Both the position numbers and the translations under genes were made by a program. 10,837 nt of DNA from Erysipelotrichaceae bacterium (GTDB lineage: Bacteria; Bacillota_I; Bacilli_A; RFN20; CAG-826), in assembly GCA_012729405.1 (NCBI GenBank), contig JAAYDH010000064.1, forward strand, positions 1 through 10,837. The letters run 5' to 3'. Each line of letters begins with the position of its first letter. Position 1 is the stretch's first letter. The notes under the pieces are model-generated. The model was not told the DNA's origin. It did not search any database and worked only from the letters and a program-made list of their open reading frames with translations. This document shows positions 1 to 5,680 of the stretch, in pieces.

Positions 1-1825
1 CAGAGAGGACATCACCAGTGTAACGACTTTCGACATTGACCTTAACGCGGATGATTGGTTCAAGAATAATCGGTGAGCACTTCGGATAAGCTTCCTTGAA
101 GGCGAGAATGGCCGCCATCTTGAAGGCTTGTTCATTACTATCAACGGGGTGATATTTTCCATCGACAAGAACAGCTTTAACTCCGATAACTGGAAATCCG
201 GCGAGTGGTCCAGACTTAATGGCTTCAAAGAAGCCCTTTTCAACAGCTGGGAAGTAGTTCCTTGGAACCGCTCCGCCGAAGACTTCTTCAGTGAAGACAT
301 TTTCCGGAGCGGATTCGAATCGCATATCGACAACACCATAGAATCCGCTACCGCCCGATTGTTTAACATATCGACCAATCGCTTGTCCAACTTTTTTAAT
401 AGATTCACGATAGACGATTTTCATCGGCTGAACGGTAAGATCGATTTTATAGTTATCTTTAATCTTCGCTAAAACAAAGTCGATATGAGAATTGGAGACT
501 CCACCTATCAACAATTGTTTAGTCTCACTATTACGTTTAACTTCTACACAAGGATCTTCTAGTTGAATCTTAGCAAGAGCGGAACCAATTTTGGATTCAT
601 CATTCTTATTTTTCAGTTCAATAGCTTTGAAGATAACCGCGGTTGGATATTTGACCGCCTTATAATTGATGACTGCTTTTGGCGAAGAAAGGGTCATGCC
701 CGAAGCGACGCCTTCTAATCGCGTAATTGCCGCGATGTCTCCAGCGCCAACCTCGGAAATGGGATCCATCTTTTTGCCACACATCGTAAATAGCATGCTT
801 ACACGTTGAATATTGCCATTAACCGAGACATCGTCGCCAGTGTGTAAAACGCCTGAATTAACTTTAATAAGGTTAATATTACCAGAGTATGGATCGACGA
901 CTGTCTTGAAGACATAAGCGGAGAAAGGTTCTTCTAAAGTGGTGTGACGTTCGACTTCTTTACCCGACTCATCAAGCGCCTCAAATGGTTTCAAATCGCT
1001 TGGGGCTGGTAAATAATCGATGAACATATCAAGCATCGTCTTAATGCCGATATCTTTAAGAACACTACCGACTATAACGGGAACTAAGGACCCAGCGATA
1101 ACGCCTTTTCTTAAGGAATTTTTCATTTCTTCATCAGTGAATGATTCACCGCCAAAGAATTTTTCTAGAAGAGAATCGTCAGTCTTGGCGACTTCTTCAA
1201 CGATTGTGTTATGAAGTTCAAAAACCTTTGCTTTCTTATCTTCGTAAATTTCGGCCTCGACGCATTGCTTGCCATCATATTTTTGGGCTTTTAGATTAAT
1301 AACATTGACGAAACCGTCAAAGTTATTGTCATGACCTAACGGATAGCAGAACGGGATTGCCTCACTACCTAAGCGAGTGCGAATATCTTGGAGCAATTCA
1401 TCAAAATTAACTCCTTCTTTATCCATCTTATTTACAAAGATAAAGGTTGGTATACCTCTTCTTCGTAACTGATTCCAATGTTTAATAGTGCCAACTTGAA
1501 TACCAACACTCGCGTCGATGACAAGGACTGCTCCTTTAACGAACCGAGTCACACCGATACTCTCGGAGATAAAATCATCGTTTCCAGGAATATCAATAAT
1601 GTTGATTTTGTGGTCTTTGTGAACGAGCGGCATAACAGCGGTTTGAATGGATGCGCCTCTTTTTTGTTCATCAGGATTATAGTCACTGACGGTGTTTTTT
1701 CTTTCAACCTCACCTTTGGTGGGAATGACGCCACTGACAAAGAGAAGCGACTCGACAAGGGAAGTCTTACCACTGCTTTGGTGGCCAAGTAACACAATGT
1801 TGCGAATATTTTTTGGGTCAAACAT
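1..1825 (-). CDS. EF-G-like translational GTPase, FusA2-type (3' end outside window)
   Basis: This frame stays open for 608 codons from an ATG at 1825 to the left edge. EF-G-like proteins are near 690 residues, so roughly 80 C-terminal residues (domain V) are missing. Visible GTPase motifs are the P-loop G14-HQSSGKT-S22, switch II D78-IPGN-N82 and the guanine-specificity motif N132-KMD-D135. Domain II follows from about residue 300. Domain IV is recognisable near 474-500 (RESIKK, then GRYVKQSGGSGFYG) and 555-572 (DGKYHPVDSNEQAFK). The P-loop lacks the AHIDAGKT form of the main elongation factor, and the switch II His of DTPGH is Asn. This points to the EF-G-like/FusA2 paralogue family rather than the housekeeping EF-G. 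The exact role of that family is poorly known. The ribosome binding site AAGGAG (1836-1841) overlaps the stop codon of the Fic gene, so the two are co-transcribed. Confidence 0.9.
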   Translation of the reverse strand, partial: MFDPKNIRNIVLLGHQSSGKTSLVESLLFVSGVIPTKGEVERKNTVSDYNPDEQKRGASIQTAVMPLVHKDHKINIIDIPGNDDFISESIGVTRFVKGAVLVIDASVGIQVGTIKHWNQLRRRGIPTFIFVNKMDKEGVNFDELLQDIRTRLGSEAIPFCYPLGHDNNFDGFVNVINLKAQKYDGKQCVEAEIYEDKKAKVFELHNTIVEEVAKTDDSLLEKFFGGESFTDEEMKNSLRKGVIAGSLVPVIVGSVLKDIGIKTMLDMFIDYLPAPSDLKPFEALDESGKEVERHTTLEEPFSAYVFKTVVDPYSGNINLIKVNSGVLHTGDDVSVNGNIQRVSMLFTMCGKKMDPISEVGAGDIAAITRLEGVASGMTLSSPKAVINYKAVKYPTAVIFKAIELKNKNDESKIGSALAKIQLEDPCVEVKRNSETKQLLIGGVSNSHIDFVLAKIKDNYKIDLTVQPMKIVYRESIKKVGQAIGRYVKQSGGSGFYGVVDMRFESAPENVFTEEVFGGAVPRNYFPAVEKGFFEAIKSGPLAGFPVIGVKAVLVDGKYHPVDSNEQAFKMAAILAFKEAYPKCSPIILEPIIRVKVNVESRYTGDVLS

Positions 1826-1835
1826 TTTATTAAAT

Positions 1836-1841
1836 CTCCTT
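1836..1841 (-). promoter_or_regulatory. Ribosome binding site of the EF-G-like gene, overlapping the fic stop codon
   Basis: AAGGAG reads on the minus strand 10 nt before the ATG at 1825. It shares bases with the TAA of the Fic gene (1840-1842), which suggests translational coupling of the two genes. Confidence 0.75.
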
Positions 1842-2877
1842 AAACTCTAAAGTATTTGCTATAACGGCCTTTTGTAATCAGTTGAATACGGTTTTCTTTC
1901 ACTAATTTGGCCAAGGCCTTTTCAATCGTTGCTCCACTAGCGGCGTACAAGACGTTTTGAATGACGTTTTTGCTAATTGGAGTGGAACTATCTAAGACAA
2001 TGCGAAGAACTTTTTCTTCAGCGGTGCCATCGATATTATTGATTTCAATGATGTAATCGAGCTTGTGGTATCCCTCTAGGATGATTTTCAACAAGAAGGT
2101 CACGTATTGGGTATAATCGCTCTCGTTTTCCGACCAGTGATCGCAGGAAGCAGCAAAAGCATCGATGTATCCACCGATTTTTTGGCGAACAAGATAAGAA
2201 AGAGAGAAGTAAGTATCAACATGGTAACCATATTTTTTTAAGAGGAAATAAAATAATAATCTGGATAAACGTCCATTACCGTGGTTATAGGGGTGAATAC
2301 ACATAAAGTCGAGCAAGAAGCAGCAGATTAAGACGAGTTTGTTACATTGCTCATCCGCGGCGCAGACATTGAATTGATAAATTAAGTTATCGAGAAGTTG
2401 AATGACTTCTTCGGGAGCGGCGGGAACGAACAGGGTGCGATATGTTCCATCGCTTAAAATTTCCTGGATGTAGTTTTGGGTGTCCTTGAATTTTCCACCA
2501 AATTCCGGATTGTAGTCCTTATACATGTAGTAATGTAAAGTGCTGATAAAGGAGCGATCAAATGGTTGATACTTATAGACATCGTTGATGAGATCTAAAG
2601 CGGCAGCATAGCCTTTAACCATATGTTCTTGGAAAGAAACAGGTGCCTTTTCGCGCTCAAAAAGATCTTTCTCTTGAGCTTCCGAAATAAAAACATTGCC
2701 TAACGCACAGGAAGCGACAACGCTACTCCTATAAGCAATGTTTTCAAGGTTTTCGAGTTTTTTGAGTTTCTCTACAGAAAGAGTTTTACCCCGGTACATC
2801 TCAATCGGGTTGACTAAAGAGTTGATTTCGGGCTTGGACAAGGCCAAAACAACTCTTTTTAAATCGAACATTTTCAT
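1840..2877 (-). CDS. Fic/DOC-family protein with C-terminal winged helix
   Basis: The 345-residue protein has an N-terminal helical region, a Fic core (about 85-265) and a winged-helix-like C-terminus (about 285-345). The Fic signature is H195-PYNHGNGRLS-R206. Fic enzymes usually transfer AMP, or sometimes phosphate or other nucleotidyl groups, onto hydroxyl side chains of target proteins. The usual pattern is HPFx(D/E)GNGRxxR. Here the catalytic His, GNGR and distal Arg are kept, but the acidic metal-binding residue is His199. The N-terminal inhibitory motif (S/T)xxxE(G/N) would fall at 55-60, where A-SCA-L-G is read, so Glu is replaced by Leu59. The start at 2877 is favoured over Met3 by GAGGT at 2887-2891, 9 nt upstream. 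The gene lies 14 bp upstream of an EF-G-like GTPase and shares its promoter. Catalytic activity and target are unknown. Confidence 0.93.
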   Translation of the reverse strand: MKMFDLKRVVLALSKPEINSLVNPIEMYRGKTLSVEKLKKLENLENIAYRSSVVASCALGNVFISEAQEKDLFEREKAPVSFQEHMVKGYAAALDLINDVYKYQPFDRSFISTLHYYMYKDYNPEFGGKFKDTQNYIQEILSDGTYRTLFVPAAPEEVIQLLDNLIYQFNVCAADEQCNKLVLICCFLLDFMCIHPYNHGNGRLSRLLFYFLLKKYGYHVDTYFSLSYLVRQKIGGYIDAFAASCDHWSENESDYTQYVTFLLKIILEGYHKLDYIIEINNIDGTAEEKVLRIVLDSSTPISKNVIQNVLYAASGATIEKALAKLVKENRIQLITKGRYSKYFRV

Positions 2878-2902
2878 ATTAGTTATACCTCGTATTGACT
2901 TA

Positions 2903-2931
2903 ATTATGAATTAAACAACTTTATAATTCAA
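2903..2931 (-). promoter_or_regulatory. Sigma-70-type promoter of the fic/EF-G-like operon with embedded inverted repeat
   Basis: On the minus strand a -35 TTGAAT (2926-2931) is followed after 17 bp by a -10 CATAAT (2903-2908). They match the consensus at 4 and 5 of 6 positions. Transcription would start near 2896, giving a leader of about 20 nt. A perfect 7-bp inverted repeat, TGAATTA (2907-2913) and TAATTCA (2924-2930), overlaps both elements with centres 17 bp apart, as in an operator. Confidence 0.6.
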
Positions 2932-3205
2932 CACTTATTCACTACTTTCTTATAAAAAATATGCAATTGAAATAATTTTATTAGTTTATCTAACTTTATT
3001 TACTAACGATATTACTGTCCAAAATCTAAGTTGGTGAACGCCTATTGTCCATGATTGACGGACAATACCGATAAATGAATGACTTGGCAAATTTTTCTTC
3101 TTCCATATTCGGCGGATGGGCGATAACAATATTGAGTATAATCTCTTTCAATTTTAAGAAAAGGAAAACGTTCATTTGTTTTAAGATATACACGAAGCAT
3201 AATAA
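2932..3205. other. Intergenic region between fic promoter and tRNA-His terminator
   Basis: No convincing gene is seen. The left part is very AT-rich. The only clear structure is a perfect 8-bp inverted repeat, TATTGTCC (3043-3050) and GGACAATA (3060-3067), with a 9-nt loop and no U-tract on either side. A further ACTGTCC-like half-site lies at 3014-3020. A 49-codon minus-strand open frame (about 3032-3181) lacks a ribosome binding site and is not called. Confidence 0.5.
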
Positions 3206-3207
3206 AG

Positions 3208-3238
3208 CGAAAATAAAAGCTCCCTATTTGGGAGCTTT
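3208..3238 (-). terminator. Intrinsic terminator of tRNA-His
   Basis: A 9-bp perfect stem (AAAGCTCCC at 3216-3224 with GGGAGCTTT at 3230-3238) encloses a 5-nt loop. On the minus strand it is followed by TATTTTCG. It begins 11 nt after the tRNA CCA end. Confidence 0.88.
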
Positions 3239-3249
3239 ACTGCAAAATC

Positions 3250-3326
3250 TGGGGCGAGTAACAGGAGTCGCACCTGCCAATGTCTGGTTCACAGCCAGAT
3301 GTGTTAACTGCTTCACCATACTCGCC
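3250..3326 (-). tRNA. tRNA-His(GTG), with encoded G-1 and CCA
   Basis: The 77-nt gene folds into a full cloverleaf. The 7-bp acceptor stem starts at 3325 and is preceded by the histidine-specific G-1 (3326) facing C73 (3253), with CCA at 3250-3252. The anticodon stem is TCTGG/CCAGA and the loop CTGTGAA carries anticodon GTG (3290-3292). The T-stem is GCAGG/CCTGT. Two conserved tertiary positions are altered: the D-loop reads AGCAGTTA, so G18 is A (3309), and the T-loop reads TGCGACT, so U55 is G (3271). Compared with Bacillus-type tRNA-His, which I recall as having GTGGTT and TTCGATT in these loops, both partners of the elbow G18-pseudouridine55 contact have changed together. The stems are intact, so the gene is probably functional. 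Confidence 0.96.
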
Positions 3327-3349
3327 ATGTATGCTTTACAGCGTTATCT

Positions 3350-3379
3350 ATAATAGCAATAAAATGTTTACTTTGTAAA
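3350..3379 (-). promoter_or_regulatory. Promoter of tRNA-His
   Basis: On the minus strand -35 TTTACA (3374-3379) and -10 TATTAT (3350-3355) are separated by 18 bp. Each matches the consensus at 5 of 6 positions. Transcription would begin about 17 nt before the mature tRNA. The -35 lies in one arm of a perfect 8-bp inverted repeat, GCTTTACA (3333-3340) and TGTAAAGC (3374-3381). Confidence 0.6.
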
Positions 3380-3451
3380 GCAAAAAAGCATGGGCAATAA
3401 CCGGTTTTATTCTTCTATGTGTGAATATAAAACTAACTCTTTGAAAAACAA

Positions 3452-3480
3452 AGAAAAAAAGGAATCATGTGATTCCTTTT
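3452..3480 (-). terminator. Intrinsic terminator of the M18 aminopeptidase gene
   Basis: A 10-bp stem (AAAAGGAATC with GATTCCTTTT, 3457-3480) has a 4-nt loop. It lies 20 bp past the stop codon and is followed on the minus strand by a run of T (complement of 3452-3460). The plus-strand side has only TTTTAA, so action on the minus strand is favoured. Confidence 0.85.
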
Positions 3481-3499
3481 AATTCAACAATAATCGTTC

Positions 3500-4861
3500 T
3501 TATTTTAAGAAAGCACGATATCCGAGAAAAGCTTCATAAACGTCGACTTTGCTGACGATTTCCATCGGTGAGTGCATGCTGAGCACAGCAATACCTGCGT
3601 CGATGACGTTCATGTTGTAGTTGCCTAATATATAAGCAATGGTTCCACCGCCGCCTTGGTCAACTTTACCAAGCTCAGCCGTCTGCCAGACGACTCCGGC
3701 ATCGTCCATAATCTTACGGATTTCCGCATAGAACTCGGGGTTGGCATCATTGGAGCCGCTCTTACCACGGGATCCGGTGTACTTGGTGATGACAATTCCT
3801 TCACCAAAATAGGCGGAGTTTTGTGGATCGTTGACTGAAGCATACAAGGGGTCGAAAGCCGCCGAGACGTCACTTGATAACATCTTGCTATTTTCTAAGG
3901 CTAGGCGAGCGGTCCACATCGGGTTGGCATCGTTCATTAAAATCGCTAACTTGGCGATGATATTCTCAAAGAACAAGGATTGTGCGCCAGTTGCGCCGAC
4001 TGAGCCGATTTCTTCTTTGTCAACCAAGATGCAGCAGGAGGTGAATTCTCCTGGTTTACTATCCAATAAAGCAAGTAAGGAGGTATAAGCACAGACACGG
4101 TCGTCGTGGCCGTAGCCAGCAATCATACTCTTATCTAAACCGTAATCGCGAGCTTTTCCGGCTGGGACAACTTCGATTTCAGCGGAGATGAAATCTTCTT
4201 CTTCTACGCCATATTTATCTTTTAATAAACGGAGCACATTCGCTTTGACTGGCTCTTTTTCCTTATCATTCAAAGGGATGCTTCCCAAGGAGATATCAAG
4301 ATCTTCGCCTTCAATCGCTTTAGCTAATGGTTTAGCTTGTTGATCAGCAGATAAGTGAATCAATAAGTCAGTAATACCGACGATTGGGTCATCCTCGGCT
4401 TCGCCGATATTGACTTCAACCACTGTGCCGTCTTTCTTGACGATTACACCATGAAGAGCGAGAGGAAATGTCACCCATTGATATTTTTTGACACCACCAT
4501 AATAGTGAGTGTTACCCATGGCGAATCCTTTAGATTCATAGATGGGGTTTTCCTTTAAGTCAAGGCGAGGTGAGTCGATGTGAGCCCCGAGAATTCGCAT
4601 GCCTTCAGCTAAGGGTTTTTCACCGATGATGAAAGCGGCGACGTTTTTGTTTTTGTTGGTGAAATAGATTTTATCGCCTTTCTTTACGCTCTTAACTTTA
4701 TCAGCGAAAACGTAGCCGTTCTCCTCTAATAACTTGATAGCGTAACGAGTGACGAGTCTTTCGGTCTTGCACTCGCTGAGAAAGTGTTTATATTTTTCGG
4801 CAAAATCCATTACTACGCTGTTATCATCAGCGTATTTTTTCCATGCATTCTTGCGATACAT
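3500..4861 (-). CDS. M18-family zinc aminopeptidase
   Basis: The 453-residue cytosolic metallopeptidase removes N-terminal residues from peptides; family members often prefer acidic or neutral residues. M18 motifs appear in order: AHIDSPRL at 93-100 with metal ligand His94; GHDDR at 251-255 supplying the bridging Asp; DKEEIGS at 281-287 with the catalytic Glu and metal ligand (E283, E284); SSDVSAA at 329-335 with Asp331; a glycine-rich GSRGKSGSNDAN at 363-374; and SMHSPME at 428-434 with His430. Length fits the family. The start is fixed by AGGAGG at 4869-4874, 7 nt before the ATG. The gene stands alone, with its own terminator after it and the terminator of the RNA-binding protein gene before it. 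A clear promoter was not found in the 4862-4936 gap. It could be called apeA or apeB in other genomes; the sequence does not settle which. Confidence 0.95.
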   Translation of the reverse strand: MYRKNAWKKYADDNSVVMDFAEKYKHFLSECKTERLVTRYAIKLLEENGYVFADKVKSVKKGDKIYFTNKNKNVAAFIIGEKPLAEGMRILGAHIDSPRLDLKENPIYESKGFAMGNTHYYGGVKKYQWVTFPLALHGVIVKKDGTVVEVNIGEAEDDPIVGITDLLIHLSADQQAKPLAKAIEGEDLDISLGSIPLNDKEKEPVKANVLRLLKDKYGVEEEDFISAEIEVVPAGKARDYGLDKSMIAGYGHDDRVCAYTSLLALLDSKPGEFTSCCILVDKEEIGSVGATGAQSLFFENIIAKLAILMNDANPMWTARLALENSKMLSSDVSAAFDPLYASVNDPQNSAYFGEGIVITKYTGSRGKSGSNDANPEFYAEIRKIMDDAGVVWQTAELGKVDQGGGGTIAYILGNYNMNVIDAGIAVLSMHSPMEIVSKVDVYEAFLGYRAFLK

Positions 4862-4930
4862 AATATAGCCTCCTAAATAAGTAAGTAATATTTTACCCTA
4901 AATTTTTATAAAAATATAGGGAAGTTCCAC

Positions 4931-4958
4931 AAAAAAAGAAGGAGACATGTCCCCTTCT
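4931..4958 (-). terminator. Intrinsic terminator of the DbpA-domain gene
   Basis: The stem AGAAGGAGACA (4937-4947) with TGTCCCCTTCT (4948-4958) has one mismatch. It is followed on the minus strand by a run of seven T (complement of 4931-4937). It starts 18 bp after the stop codon of the upstream gene. Confidence 0.88.
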
Positions 4959-4976
4959 ATTTTAGTTTGCGATCAA

Positions 4977-5444
4977 TTAGCGAGCAGAAGCTTCTTTGCG
5001 GACGCTGACTTCGACGCGAACATCACGATTGCCGTATTTGGAATTGTTGATGCCGTTTAAGACGTCGTCAGTTTTCTCTTTTCCGACTTCAAAGAAGGAA
5101 AAGCGATCTTTGATGTAAACATCACGGAAGTCACCTTCGGTTATATCGGAAGTGTGCTCAGCAACGAATTTGATTAATTCATCGCGGTTTAAGCCATCGA
5201 CTGAACCGATGTTGATGAAGAATCTTTGATTGTTTGGATTGCTTCTAAAGCTACGTCCACCTTCTGGGCGTGGGCTACGAGGAGCAGCGGCGCGTCTTAA
5301 TTTGAAGAAAACAGCGCATAAATCCTCATCGCTGACGGATACTCCGTCTTCGGCTAATTCAGCCTTGACCTTAGCGACGACTTCTTTTTCGTGTGATAAA
5401 TCTTCGCCTAAGATCTCTTTGATTGTGTCTTTTAATGAACTCAT
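4977..5444 (-). CDS. Stand-alone DbpA/CsdA-type RNA-binding domain protein
   Basis: This 155-residue protein ends in a domain (about 74-148) resembling the RNA-binding domain found at the C-terminus of DbpA/CsdA DEAD-box helicases. The domain opens with RFFINIGSVDGL and has an RNP-like strand RDVYIKDRFSFFEV (107-120). The order is typical: the first strand, a helix after 'NRDELIKFV', then the DRFSFFEV strand. There is no helicase core. Residues 1-50 look helical and acidic. Residues 51-72 are a flexible Arg/Pro/Ser/Asn-rich linker that could itself bind RNA. The ATG at 5444 follows AAGAGGT by 7 nt, and the gene has its own leader and terminator, so it is a designed small gene rather than a broken helicase. 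By inference it acts as an RNA chaperone or partners a helicase or ribosome assembly factor encoded elsewhere. Confidence 0.82.
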   Translation of the reverse strand: MSSLKDTIKEILGEDLSHEKEVVAKVKAELAEDGVSVSDEDLCAVFFKLRRAAAPRSPRPEGGRSFRSNPNNQRFFINIGSVDGLNRDELIKFVAEHTSDITEGDFRDVYIKDRFSFFEVGKEKTDDVLNGINNSKYGNRDVRVEVSVRKEASAR

Positions 5445-5680
5445 TTGTAATACCTCTTTCTTTGGATAAAATGGTTTATCCCGGCAATAATCTATTTAAT
5501 TTTGAGTTGAATGAACTATACCGATGGATAGGTGCTAGACAAGCACCACTACTCACTTACGACTGATGAGTAGTTTTGTAAGATTTTTCAAAACATTTAA
5601 AATATCTCACAGTTAATAACGATACCACATCCAAATAATAAAAACTATTTATATATATTAAATTTTACAAACATAAAAAA
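5445..5680 (-). promoter_or_regulatory. Hairpin-rich leader region of the DbpA-domain gene
   Basis: Three perfect inverted repeats precede the gene. GGATAAA/TTTATCC (5464-5470, 5475-5481) lies just before the ribosome binding site (5451-5458). GGTGCT/AGCACC lies at 5531-5536 and 5542-5547. ACTACTCA/TGAGTAGT lies at 5548-5555 and 5567-5574. The last two are adjacent and would stack. None has a U-tract on the minus strand; the outermost is followed by TTTTG on the plus strand. The right part (5580-5680) is AT-rich, with no clear promoter and no clear terminator for the serine ammonia-lyase gene. Confidence 0.5.

Noticed and set aside
128..472. Plus-strand open frame of 114 codons
   Set aside because: It is antisense to the EF-G-like gene, whose minus-strand frame has clear GTPase and domain IV motifs throughout.
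1549..1821. Minus-strand 90-codon frame starting near the EF-G-like start
   Set aside because: It is the shifted frame of the same strand. The P-loop and switch motifs lie in the frame beginning at 1825, so it is not a frameshift or separate gene.
3032..3181. Minus-strand 49-codon open frame between fic and tRNA-His
   Set aside because: It has no ribosome binding site, unconvincing composition and no recognisable domain. It runs across the 3043-3067 inverted repeat. An open frame of this size is plausible by chance.
3075..3353. Plus-strand open frame over the tRNA-His gene
   Set aside because: It reads through the tRNA, its terminator and its promoter in antisense, so it is a chance frame.
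5531..5577. Plus-strand terminator from ACTACTCA/TGAGTAGT followed by TTTTG
   Set aside because: No plus-strand gene lies upstream, the T-run is only four, and the loop is 11 nt. It is better treated as part of the leader of the minus-strand gene.
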